39,900 nucleotides of DNA from CAZDUS01 sp964535015 (GTDB taxonomy: Bacteria > Verrucomicrobiota > Kiritimatiellia > CAIKKV01 > CAITUY01): the NCBI GenBank assembly GCA_964535015.1, contig CAZHRU010000016.1, positions 1-39,900 of the forward strand. The letters run 5' to 3'. Every line of letters starts with the position of its first letter. The first letter of the stretch is position 1. Both the position numbers and the translations under genes were made by a program. This document shows, piece by piece, positions 24,054 to 31,817 of the stretch. The notes below the pieces were generated by a model. It was given only the letters and a program-made list of their open reading frames with translations. It made no database searches and was not told the DNA's origin.

Positions 24054-25454
24054 ATGATTAAGAAGGCAACCGCAGGAGCGGTTATTGTTTTTGTACTGAC
24101 GGTTCTGCCGCCAAAACGCGCGCGCGGCGAAGAGTATATGGCTTCAAAAATACTCTACTACGCCGAAGATAAGGACCGGATCAAAGTCTTTGCACCCACC
24201 TTCGCACTGCAACGCGAGAGTCTCGACGGCTGGACCATCAAGGTGGACGGCATCTACAATTCCATCTCAGGCGCAACCCCCACCGGCGCCCCAACCCCCA
24301 TCACCCCTGTTGCCGCCCGGCGCACCGTTTACTCCACCCGCCCCTCCACCCCGCCTCCCCCCACCGGTGGCGGAGATGGCGGCGGCGATGATGGCGGCGA
24401 CGATGATGGCGGCGACGATGACAAACAGGCATCGGAACGGAACTCCTTCCTCAGTGTAAAGAAGTCTACCCCCGCTTCGAAGTTTTCCGCCCTGAGCGCC
24501 GCCACACCCTCCAATCCACCCCCCTCCGGCGGCGGTGGATCCACCCCTCCCTCATCAGGCGGAACCGGATCTTCCTCTTCAACGGTCCTGCCAGGTACGC
24601 CTTCCGCCTCAGCCCAGGCCGGGCAAGTCCCCACAGTGGACTTCAGCGACGAGCGGGTGGGCCTGAATATCGGCGTTTCCAAGCGGATCGGCCGACATAC
24701 TCCAGGCGGTCAATTGTCCTACAGTTCGGAAAGCGACTATACCTCCCTGGGCCTGAGCCTTCAGGACGCCGTTGATTTCAACCGCAAAAACACCACCCTG
24801 ATCTTTGGCAGCGCATTAACGCACGATATGATCGCTCCGGCGAACAGCACTCCGGACCAAACCAAGGACACGGTTGACCTCATGCTCGGCCTTACCCAGG
24901 TGCTCTCGCCTTCAACCCTGCTTACACTCAACCTCTCCGTAGGACAGGTAACCGGCTTTATTTCCGACCCGTACAAAGTAGTCGAATTGAATGGCGCCAT
25001 CACCGGCGAGAAACGACCCGACACCAAGGATAAACAGATCGTCTACCTCTCCCTCGATCAGTTCATCGCCCCGTTGAATGGAACGGCCGAGATCAGTTTG
25101 CGTCACTACCAGGATAGTTTTGGCGTCACAGCGGAAACCCTTACCCTTGAATGGTTCCAGAAAATCGGCGATCACTTCATCCTCGCCCCCTTGCTACGCT
25201 ACTACGACCAGACTCAGGCTGATTTCTATGCGGTCCGTTTCACTGGCAATCCGGAGTTCTACAGTTCCGATTACCGCATTTCCTCCTTCAAGGCGCTCGG
25301 TTACGGGGTCAGAGTCATCTGGTCGCCAACCCCCCGGTTTTCCATGGATCTCGGCGTGGAACAGTATGACCAGGAAGGCTCCGATGGCATAACGCCCCAA
25401 GTGGTCTACCCCACGGCCACGGCCATCACCGCCGGCATACGGATCGCCCTGTGA
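24054..25454 (+). CDS. DUF3570 outer-membrane beta-barrel protein
   Basis: 466 aa. Signal peptide (VIVFVLTVLPPKRARG), then the family start ASKILYYAEDKDRIKVFAPTFALQ and WTIKVDGIYNSISGATPTGAP. Residues 72-77, SGATPT, resemble the (S/D)GA(T/S)xT acceptor of ApbE flavinyl transfer, and ApbE is the next gene. A disordered linker (80-200) contains a Gly/Asp run at 105-123 and Gly/Pro/Ser repeats. From about 205 the sequence alternates as a beta barrel: VGLNIGVSKRIG, TLIFGSALTHDM, TLLTLNLSVGQVTGF, GTAEISLRHYQDSFGV and the C-terminal ATAITAGIRIAL. Function unknown. First gene after the sigma-54 promoter, 7 bp before apbE. Confidence 0.88.
   Translation: MIKKATAGAVIVFVLTVLPPKRARGEEYMASKILYYAEDKDRIKVFAPTFALQRESLDGWTIKVDGIYNSISGATPTGAPTPITPVAARRTVYSTRPSTPPPPTGGGDGGGDDGGDDDGGDDDKQASERNSFLSVKKSTPASKFSALSAATPSNPPPSGGGGSTPPSSGGTGSSSSTVLPGTPSASAQAGQVPTVDFSDERVGLNIGVSKRIGRHTPGGQLSYSSESDYTSLGLSLQDAVDFNRKNTTLIFGSALTHDMIAPANSTPDQTKDTVDLMLGLTQVLSPSTLLTLNLSVGQVTGFISDPYKVVELNGAITGEKRPDTKDKQIVYLSLDQFIAPLNGTAEISLRHYQDSFGVTAETLTLEWFQKIGDHFILAPLLRYYDQTQADFYAVRFTGNPEFYSSDYRISSFKALGYGVRVIWSPTPRFSMDLGVEQYDQEGSDGITPQVVYPTATAITAGIRIAL
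24366..24422 (+). repeat. GGCGGCGA(C/T)GAT-type short repeat inside the DUF3570 gene
   Basis: Within codons 105-123 the DNA repeats GGCGGCGATGAT, GGCGGCGACGATGAT and GGCGGCGACGATGAC, encoding runs of Gly-Gly-Asp-Asp. Near-identical 12-15 base units make length change by slippage likely. The encoded acidic, flexible stretch may bind calcium in the way of Gly/Asp-rich loops, but the spacing is not that of a classical GGxGxDxUx repeat. Confidence 0.7.
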
Positions 25455-25461
25455 ACCTCCC

Positions 25462-26391
25462 ATGAATGACGCCACCTACAACACCTTCTCGTTCCAAGCC
25501 ATGGGCACCGAGTGCCGTGTACAACACGACACCACTTCCCATGCTGAAGCGGATGCATTCAAGCAACAGGTTGTGGCGTGGGTCACGGCCTTCGAGAATG
25601 ATTTTTCCAGATTCAAACCGCAGAGTCTCATTAGCCGAATCAACGATGCCGCCGGTACATCGTGGGTCAATACCACACCGGAGGCCGAAAGTCTGTTTGC
25701 CCTCTGCGACTGGTTCTACTGGTCAACCAATGGCGTCTTCGACCCCGCCGTCCTTCCTCTGGTAAAACTCTGGGACTACCATGCGCCACGCCGCGGCACA
25801 CCCAATGACAACGAAATCGCCGATGCACTTGCCCACTGCGGGTGGCGTCATGTTCGACGGGAACCGGGCCGCATCCTGCTCCCGCAGGCGGGAATGGGTC
25901 TAGATGTCGGGGGTATCGGCAAGGAGTACGCCGTTGACCGCGTCTTTGAGATGGGAATCCAACGCGGCATCCGGAACATCCTGGTGGACTTCGGACACGA
26001 TCTCAGGGTTCATGGCGCTCCCCCCGAAGGCGGTCCTTGGCGGGTCGGCCTCGAGGATCCCCTCGACCCCGGCCACTGTTGGGGTGGTGTCTCTGTCCGT
26101 GACCGTGCCGTAGCTACCTCTGGCGACTATCTCCGCTACTTCACCGATAATGGCGAACGCTACGGGCACATTCTCGATCCACGGACGGGACGACCGGTCC
26201 ACAACGGCACAAGTTCAGTGAGTGTCGTTAGCGCCACTTGCACGGAGGCCGGCATCCTATCCACCTCGGCCTTCATTCTTGGCGGGGAAGCCGGACTGAA
26301 TCTGCTGGATTCCTCCTACACGGCGGAAGGCTGCATCAACGAAAAGGGACGTCAATACTTCTCAAGGAGATTCCATGAATACGCCATCTGA
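25462..26391 (+). CDS. apbE: ApbE-type FAD:protein FMN transferase
   Basis: 309 aa. It transfers FMN from FAD to Thr/Ser of target proteins. Signatures: FSFQAMGTECRV 10-20, SRFKPQSLISRIN, LDVGGIGKEYAVDRV 147-161, VATSGDYLRYF 217-227, GHILDPRTGRP 235-245 and the metal/FAD segment TEAGILSTSAFILGG near 261-275, where the usual Asp of DALSTA is replaced by Glu-Ala-Gly-Ile. No signal peptide is visible, unlike many ApbE proteins that work outside the cytoplasm, and the upstream spacer gives no room for one. Lies between DUF3570 (7 bp) and the TlpA-like gene (17 bp overlap). The likely acceptor is DUF3570, by context and motif only. Confidence 0.92.
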   Translation: MNDATYNTFSFQAMGTECRVQHDTTSHAEADAFKQQVVAWVTAFENDFSRFKPQSLISRINDAAGTSWVNTTPEAESLFALCDWFYWSTNGVFDPAVLPLVKLWDYHAPRRGTPNDNEIADALAHCGWRHVRREPGRILLPQAGMGLDVGGIGKEYAVDRVFEMGIQRGIRNILVDFGHDLRVHGAPPEGGPWRVGLEDPLDPGHCWGGVSVRDRAVATSGDYLRYFTDNGERYGHILDPRTGRPVHNGTSSVSVVSATCTEAGILSTSAFILGGEAGLNLLDSSYTAEGCINEKGRQYFSRRFHEYAI

Positions 26392-26938
26392 CAAACGCCA
26401 CGCCAAACGGCAACACCCGCTCTCAACCCCTGCCGCGCATGCCCGGCTCCTCTTGCTGACCACTCTCCTGTTGGCTGGCGCCTGCTCGGCCTCCGCCCAG
26501 TGGAAGACAGGCTCGGCCCTGCCCGATCTGAAAACGTTCTCACTCGAAGGAACCCTCCCCTCCGGGATGGCAGGCAAGGTGATCATCGTGGACTTCTGGG
26601 CCTCGTGGTGCGGCCCCTGCAAGGCCTCCTTCCCCGTTCTCAATGAACTCCAGCAGAAGCATTCCGCGGCAGGCCTGATCATCCTCGCGATCAATGAGGA
26701 TCAGAAGGCCGCATCCATGAAGACCTTCCTCGACAACAATCCCGTGTCGTTTACCGTCCTTCGTGACGCCAACCACAAACTGGTTGAGGCGGCGGGCGTG
26801 GAATCCATGCCGACATCGTTTGTCATAGACCGCTCCGGCAAGATTCGATACGTCCACGCCGGATTCCATGGCGACAAGACAACCGAGAAATACAACAGCG
26901 AAATCGAACTTCTGCTGAAAGAGGGAGCACACAAATGA
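26375..26938 (+). CDS. TlpA/ResA-like thioredoxin, exported
   Basis: 187 aa, AAGGAG box 6 nt before the ATG. An N-terminal hydrophobic stretch (ARLLLLTTLLLAGACSASAQ) is a signal peptide, cleaved either at ASA or as a weak lipobox. The thioredoxin core shows VIIVDFWASWCGPCKASFPVLNEL with redox Cys79 and Cys82, GLIILAINEDQKAASMKTFL, the VESMPTSFVIDRSGKIRYVHAGF cis-proline loop and a helical end. This is a periplasmic disulfide reductant or isomerase of the TlpA/ResA group. It overlaps apbE by 17 bases and the DUF4266 gene by ATGA. Its substrate may be the Cys pair of the DUF4266 lipoprotein. Confidence 0.92.
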   Translation: MNTPSDKRHAKRQHPLSTPAAHARLLLLTTLLLAGACSASAQWKTGSALPDLKTFSLEGTLPSGMAGKVIIVDFWASWCGPCKASFPVLNELQQKHSAAGLIILAINEDQKAASMKTFLDNNPVSFTVLRDANHKLVEAAGVESMPTSFVIDRSGKIRYVHAGFHGDKTTEKYNSEIELLLKEGAHK

Positions 26939-27186
26939 ACACTCATCCTTTCACCTTGAACTCACGGCAAACCACGGCACCAAGTCTCCTCGCTCTGACC
27001 CTGATTATCTTTGGCCTGTCGGGATGTGCCGCCGTTCAACCCTGGGAACGGGGAACCCTTTCAGATTACACCATGCGTCCGGACCGGGACCCCCTCCAGG
27101 ATTCCCTCAGGGAACATGTATACTTCACCCGTGAAGCCGCCGCCGGTGGGCGCGGTGTAGGCGGTGGCGGCTGCGGCTGCAACTAA
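26935..27186 (+). CDS. DUF4266 lipoprotein with GGGCGCN tail
   Basis: 83 aa. Signal with lipobox FGLSGCAA (lipid Cys31), then the family sequence VQPWERGTLSDYTMRPDRDPLQDSLREHVYFTREAAAG and a glycine-rich end GGRGVGGGGCGCN with Cys80 and Cys82. The mature peptide is only 53 residues. Overlap ATGA with the TlpA-like gene couples their translation, and GGGAG precedes the start. DUF4266 genes are regularly found with DUF3570, ApbE and thioredoxin-like genes, so the group is a conserved system of unknown purpose. The C-x-C near the end could bind metal, form a disulfide serviced by the TlpA-like protein or be modified. The residual spacer 27187-27358 contains only a short CGACA/TGTCG hairpin near 27239-27254. 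Confidence 0.9.
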   Translation: MNTHPFTLNSRQTTAPSLLALTLIIFGLSGCAAVQPWERGTLSDYTMRPDRDPLQDSLREHVYFTREAAAGGRGVGGGGCGCN

Positions 27187-27358
27187 CATTGCGGCGGCAC
27201 CCACTTCTCCTTATCCAAGGGACATACAAATAGTCAAACGACAACAGCATGTCGCACCCACTTCTCTCCACGGGCTCCAGTGCGCCCGTATTGCCGCCCC
27301 CTCTCCCTTCTGATAGAGTCCCGCCCAGTCTGATCCGAAACAAAAGCGAGGTAACAGC

Positions 27359-28435
27359 ATGGCAATTGTGGCAGTATCTTGTGGCGGCACCGGAGGGCAT
27401 GTGTTTCCCGGCGTGGCAACGGCGCAAACCTTGCGACGGCGCGGTCACGATGTCACCCTCCTGATGGCAGGACGCTCCATCGAATCCGCCACACGTTTCG
27501 CCTGGGATGGCCGCGTCCTCAATACCGGAGCCAGGGAACTTTCCCTCAAGCCGACACGTCTCCTTCCCTCTCTGTACAATCTCTTTCGCGTGTACCGCCG
27601 CTGCCGCCGCGAATTCATCCGGCACCGGCCCGCCGCCTTGTTGTCCATGGGCAGTTATTCCTCCGCCGGCCCGGTGCTGGCCGCACACCGCCTAAAGATC
27701 CCCATCGTCCTGCATGAGGCCAACGTCATTCCGGGCAAGGCCACAGGTCTCCTCGGCCGATTCGCAACCGCCATTGCCCTGACGTTCCCAGAAACCCAGC
27801 CCCGGCTGAAGCACGCACGTACCGTCATCACCGGACTCCCCCTCCGAAAACATCTCGAACGCTCCGCCGCCGAACCCCGCGCACCCCATCAACGCCAGAC
27901 CCTGCTGATCATGGGCGGAAGCCAGGGTGCCCAACGTATCAACCTCATGATGCCGGAGGTCATCTCCAGACTCCATGCCGCCGGAGTGCCCGTAGACGTC
28001 ATCCACCTCTCCGGACCACGCGACCGCGACACCGTTGCCGCCGCCTACGCGAATAAAGGCATCCCAGCCGAAGTCCACGGCTTTCAGCAGGATATGGCCA
28101 GTGTTTACCACCGCGCCGACTTTGCCGTCTCCCGCGCAGGCGCAAACTCCTGCCTTGAACTGGCCCTGTTCGGCATCCCCGCCCTCCTGATCCCCTACCC
28201 CTTCGCCGCTAGGGACCATCAACTGGCCAATGCCATGGCCATGACCGCCGCCCAGGCCGCCGACCTCATGGAACAAAAGGATCTCACGGTGGATGCATTG
28301 ACTGAACATCTCAGAAAACGATTGAGTGAGCCGGATACCCTGACGGCCATGCGGCAAGCCGCCCGTAACCGGGCCATCCACGGCGCCGATGAAGACTTGG
28401 CGGATTTGATTGAAGAAGTGACTCGTCCACGGTAG
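27359..28435 (+). CDS. murG: UDP-GlcNAc:lipid I GlcNAc transferase MurG
   Basis: 358 aa, usual length. It adds GlcNAc to lipid I on the inner face of the plasma membrane to give lipid II for peptidoglycan. Motifs: SCGGTGGHVFPGVATAQTL at the N-terminal nucleotide/lipid-phosphate loop, HEANVIPGKATGLLGRFA, LIMGGSQGAQRIN, and the C-terminal UDP-sugar site FAVSRAGANSCLELALFGIPALLIPYPFAARDHQLANA. The GAGG box lies 8 nt before the ATG. In most bacteria murG lies in the division/cell-wall cluster, here it heads a transcript with pyrK and pyrD (11 bp gap). No other mur gene is present in the window. Confidence 0.96.
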   Translation: MAIVAVSCGGTGGHVFPGVATAQTLRRRGHDVTLLMAGRSIESATRFAWDGRVLNTGARELSLKPTRLLPSLYNLFRVYRRCRREFIRHRPAALLSMGSYSSAGPVLAAHRLKIPIVLHEANVIPGKATGLLGRFATAIALTFPETQPRLKHARTVITGLPLRKHLERSAAEPRAPHQRQTLLIMGGSQGAQRINLMMPEVISRLHAAGVPVDVIHLSGPRDRDTVAAAYANKGIPAEVHGFQQDMASVYHRADFAVSRAGANSCLELALFGIPALLIPYPFAARDHQLANAMAMTAAQAADLMEQKDLTVDALTEHLRKRLSEPDTLTAMRQAARNRAIHGADEDLADLIEEVTRPR

Positions 28436-28445
28436 TTTCTCCGCC

Positions 28446-29237
28446 ATGCAAATCGAGACAGGAACAGTAGTTCGCCACGAATCCGCCGGAGGGCATTACC
28501 GGGTTCTCGCCCTCCATCTTCCCAACGTCGCGGCAAAAGCCGCACCGGGACAGTTTGTCCACCTCCGGGTCGCCTCGCTGCACGACGCCGTCCTGCGCCG
28601 TCCCTTCAGCATCTATCGCGTGGATGGCCACACGCTCTCCATCCTCTACAAGAATGTCGGGCGCGGAACGCAGGCCATGCAGTCCCTCTCCACCGGTGCC
28701 ACCATCAACGTCATCGGCCCGCTCGGAAACGGCTTCCCGACTGACCTGACCGGTGACGCTCAACCTGTTCTGGTCGCTGGCGGTTACGGGGTGGCCCCTC
28801 TCTATTTCCTCGCCACACGCCTCGCACGGCGCGGCGTCATTTTCATCGGCGGCGCCACCGCCCAGGACATCCTCCTTGCCTCGGAATTCCAGTCGCTCCA
28901 ATGGCAGGTCTGTATCGCCACGGAGGATGGATCCCTCGGTACCCGCGGACGGGTCACCGCCCCCCTGGACGCATGGTTGAAAACGATTGACCCCGCCTCT
29001 CGCCCGGAGTTCTTTGCCTGTGGCCCCAACGGAATGCTCAAGGCCCTCTCTGACCGCGCGGCCCGCGGCGACTGGCAGGCATGGGTGTCATTGGACCGCC
29101 ATATGGGTTGCGGGGTCGGCGCCTGCCTCGCCTGCGTTCAACACGTAACCCGCGACGGCGAGACTATCCTTGTCCGTGTCTGCAAGGAGGGTCCCATTTT
29201 CGACTCTCGCACCGTGGTCTGGGAGGAACAGACATGA
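28446..29237 (+). CDS. pyrK: Dihydroorotate dehydrogenase electron-transfer subunit PyrK
   Basis: 263 aa. FAD and 2Fe-2S protein passing electrons from PyrD1B to NAD. FAD-binding RRPFSI at 51-56 after an N-terminal barrel, GYGVAPLYFLATRLA nucleotide region about 113-127, CGPNGMLKAL 192-201 and the iron-sulfur ligands Cys222, Cys227, Cys230 and Cys246 (CGVGACLAC ... VCKEGPIF). All four ligands are in place. It precedes pyrD with an ATGA overlap, the expected pairing of class 1B dihydroorotate dehydrogenase. No strong SD is evident before its ATG. Confidence 0.95.
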   Translation: MQIETGTVVRHESAGGHYRVLALHLPNVAAKAAPGQFVHLRVASLHDAVLRRPFSIYRVDGHTLSILYKNVGRGTQAMQSLSTGATINVIGPLGNGFPTDLTGDAQPVLVAGGYGVAPLYFLATRLARRGVIFIGGATAQDILLASEFQSLQWQVCIATEDGSLGTRGRVTAPLDAWLKTIDPASRPEFFACGPNGMLKALSDRAARGDWQAWVSLDRHMGCGVGACLACVQHVTRDGETILVRVCKEGPIFDSRTVVWEEQT

Positions 29238-30145
29238 ACCCCGTCATGAACATCTCCCTTGCCGGCATCGCCCTGAAAAACCCGGTCATGGTCGCCTCCG
29301 GCACCTTCGGCTACGGCCCTGAATACGCCGACATCGTTGACTTGGATCGCCTCGGCGCCATCGTGGTAAAAGGCATCAGTCTGAAACCCTGGGCCGGTAA
29401 CCGCACCCCCCGCCTCGTGGAAGTCCCCGGCGGCCTGATCAACGCCATCGGCCTCCAGAATCCCGGCGTGGATGGATTCATTGAGAAATACATGCCTTTC
29501 CTCCGCCAGCATAACCTGGCCGTCATTGTGAACATCTGGGGCAAGTCGGTGGACGAATACGCCGAAGTCGCCGCCAGGTTCGACGGGGTCCCCGGCGTCC
29601 ACGCCCTCGAGATTAACATCTCCTGCCCCAACATCAAAGCCGGCGGAAGCGCCTTCGGAACAAATCTGGACTCAACGGCCCGCGTCGTTTCCGAGGTCCG
29701 CAAACGAACGCGCCTCCCGATCATCCCCAAACTGGCACCCAATGTCTCCGACATCGGCTCATTCGCAAAGGTCTGCGTCGACAATGGCGCCGACGCGCTC
29801 GCCCTGATCAACTCGTTCCCGGCCATGGCCATCGACATCGAAACCCGGCGCCCCATTCTCGCCAATGTCACCGGCGGCCTCAGCGGCCCCGCCATCCACC
29901 CCATCGCCGTCAAACTCGTCTATGAGGCCGCCAAGGCCGTCAAAGTCCCGATCATCGCCATCGGCGGAATCACCTCCGCCAAGGAAGCCATCGAGTTCAT
30001 CATCGCCGGCGCCTCTGCGGTTGCCGTGGGAACCGCCAACTTCACCGAACCTCAGACCGCCCTCAACGTCATTGATGGTCTTGCCGATTACCTCCAGCGC
30101 CACCAACTGCCACTCAAGGACCTCGTGGGGAGCATCCGCCTGTGA
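29234..30145 (+). CDS. pyrD: Dihydroorotate dehydrogenase class 1B catalytic subunit
   Basis: 303 aa from the ATG at 29234, which overlaps the PyrK stop; the longer open frame from 29081 is pyrK sequence read in another frame. FMN enzyme oxidising dihydroorotate to orotate in pyrimidine synthesis. Motifs: VMVASGTFGYGPEY, GAIVVKGISLKPWAGN, INISCPNIKAGG with catalytic base Cys131 as in class 1, PIIPKLAPNVSDI, ANVTGGLSGPAIHPIAVKLV and IIAIGGITSAKEAIEFIIAGASAVAVGTANF. The class 1B assignment is supported by the adjacent pyrK. Stop and the next start overlap (GTGA). Confidence 0.96.
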   Translation: MNPVMNISLAGIALKNPVMVASGTFGYGPEYADIVDLDRLGAIVVKGISLKPWAGNRTPRLVEVPGGLINAIGLQNPGVDGFIEKYMPFLRQHNLAVIVNIWGKSVDEYAEVAARFDGVPGVHALEINISCPNIKAGGSAFGTNLDSTARVVSEVRKRTRLPIIPKLAPNVSDIGSFAKVCVDNGADALALINSFPAMAIDIETRRPILANVTGGLSGPAIHPIAVKLVYEAAKAVKVPIIAIGGITSAKEAIEFIIAGASAVAVGTANFTEPQTALNVIDGLADYLQRHQLPLKDLVGSIRL

Positions 30146-31785
30146 AGTTCCGGCATTGCCTGTTCTGGATCATTCTAACCGCCGCCCTCCTCACCGGCAC
30201 CTGGTGGACCCTTTACGTCCCTTACAAACCCGACAGCATCCTGACGGCCATCCCCTCGGATGCCACCCTTGTCAGCATCCACAAGCATCTCGCCACGGAA
30301 CTGGACACTCTCCTTGTGAACCAGGTGATGCGAAACGCACTACTCTCGTCCGGTGTCAACGAATCCGACCTGAATGATTTTGCCACCAACCGCGTTGCCC
30401 GCACCTGGATCAACCGCCTCGCTAACGACCAAACCGTCGTCGCCTACGTTCCCGCCCTCGGCTACCAACGTAAGCCGGCCTGGGTCTGCGCCACATGGAT
30501 CGGCAACGAAAGCCAGATATTCCGGTGGAAACTCTTCTGGTTCCGCCCAAAAATGATCCGGCAGACGGCCACGGAATATGGACGCAACATCTACTCGGTG
30601 CGCCTGCGGCTCTCCAAGCCAAACCAGCGGCTTTCCGTCTCACTGACCGAGGGCGTGCTCGTCGCCTGCCTCTCGGAGGATCCCACCGCCGCGCGCTACC
30701 TGGTGCAGTCCTTCGACCGGCAGATCGGGCGCCCCTCCATCGTCACAGACGGCACCCATGCCAAGGCCGCCGCCCTCCTCCCTCCCATCTACCCCCACTG
30801 GGGATGGACCCGAACCACGCACGCCATTCTCCCGCCCCGCGACACCCGCTCGCTTCTCGTCTACGGCGCCAACACGGTTACCCACTCCAACCTTACCCTG
30901 TCTCTCGCCCTGAATGGCGCCCTGCCCTCTGCCCCGGACTTGTCCGTCAACCCCGGAATCGCACCACTGTTTCGAACCCTCGGCCTTTCGCCGGACTGCA
31001 CCCTCATCATGCCCCTGTCCTGGATGCAGACGTTGCTACCCGATCCGCAAACCCTGCCCCTCTGGGCCAACTCGATCCTCCCCCTCATCGGAACCAACCC
31101 CGGCCCCGCGTTGGCCTTCATCAGCATCCTCAATCGCGATCACAGCGGCCGCATCCGGGGTCCCCTCGGCAACACGATGGCCCAGTTGACCAAAGGCCTC
31201 CGCGTCCCCACCCTGTTGCTTGGCATGCAGGTCAACAGCGAAGAGGAAGCCGACCGCCGCATCAGTTCGGCGCTTGACCAGATCAATTCCCGCTATGGAT
31301 CCAGCCTCCTCTCGCACCCCACGCAGACCCCGACCGGCGTGGTCACCCTGATCGAGGAGTCCCGCAAGGGACTCTACAAGAAGTTCGAACCCGATGAACG
31401 CATCGCCTGGACCTATCGGCAGGGATGGATGTTCCTCGCCAGTAATGCAGGCATTCTCAAGCGACTCATGGCCACCACACCCACCTCGGGATCGTCGCCC
31501 GCACCGCTTCCCGCCTATCCCCCTTGGTCAGTTAAGCCGGTCCCCGCCGAAGCGTCCTGCTGGATCCATGCCTCCGCCACGGGACGACTAATCAGCGATG
31601 CCGCGTCGGCCGCCACGCTCGCCCTGATGGTCAGCGATTCCGAAAACGCCCCGGCAACCCGTCAGACCCTTGAGACCCTCAGGGACTGGGCCGCCAAACT
31701 GCAAACCTTCCGCGAGATCACAGCCACCGCCCATGCGACCAATGGTGTGACACGGCTGGAAATCAACATCCGCAGTGGCAACTGA
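30142..31785 (+). CDS. Membrane-anchored protein of unknown function
   Basis: 547 aa, GTG start overlapping the pyrD stop. One N-terminal membrane helix (CLFWIILTAALLTGTWWTLYV), then a long, largely extracytoplasmic domain with no motifs I can assign. The opening YVPYKPDSILTAIPSDATLVSIHKHL resembles the start of DUF3352-type proteins (anchored, surveying-type fold), but identity is weak. The sequence PTLLLGMQVNSEEEADRRI and a Trp-rich half-way region suggest repeated alpha/beta modules. It is the last gene of the murG-pyrK-pyrD transcript, and its position gives no functional hint. Length and codon use look like a real gene. Confidence 0.75.
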   Translation: MKFRHCLFWIILTAALLTGTWWTLYVPYKPDSILTAIPSDATLVSIHKHLATELDTLLVNQVMRNALLSSGVNESDLNDFATNRVARTWINRLANDQTVVAYVPALGYQRKPAWVCATWIGNESQIFRWKLFWFRPKMIRQTATEYGRNIYSVRLRLSKPNQRLSVSLTEGVLVACLSEDPTAARYLVQSFDRQIGRPSIVTDGTHAKAAALLPPIYPHWGWTRTTHAILPPRDTRSLLVYGANTVTHSNLTLSLALNGALPSAPDLSVNPGIAPLFRTLGLSPDCTLIMPLSWMQTLLPDPQTLPLWANSILPLIGTNPGPALAFISILNRDHSGRIRGPLGNTMAQLTKGLRVPTLLLGMQVNSEEEADRRISSALDQINSRYGSSLLSHPTQTPTGVVTLIEESRKGLYKKFEPDERIAWTYRQGWMFLASNAGILKRLMATTPTSGSSPAPLPAYPPWSVKPVPAEASCWIHASATGRLISDAASAATLALMVSDSENAPATRQTLETLRDWAAKLQTFREITATAHATNGVTRLEINIRSGN

Positions 31786-31817
31786 TCCATATCCCTACAA
31801 CTCTATTTTGGATCAGT
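31781..31817. terminator. Inverted repeat between convergent genes, possible bidirectional terminator
   Basis: ACTGATCC (31781-31788) and GGATCAGT (31810-31817) form a perfect 8-bp stem around a 21-nt loop. The stop codons of both convergent genes, TGA at 31783-31785 and the complement TCA at 31813-31815, lie inside the two arms. The loop has a TTTT just before the right arm, and no long T run follows either side, so intrinsic termination is only a possibility. Confidence 0.35.
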
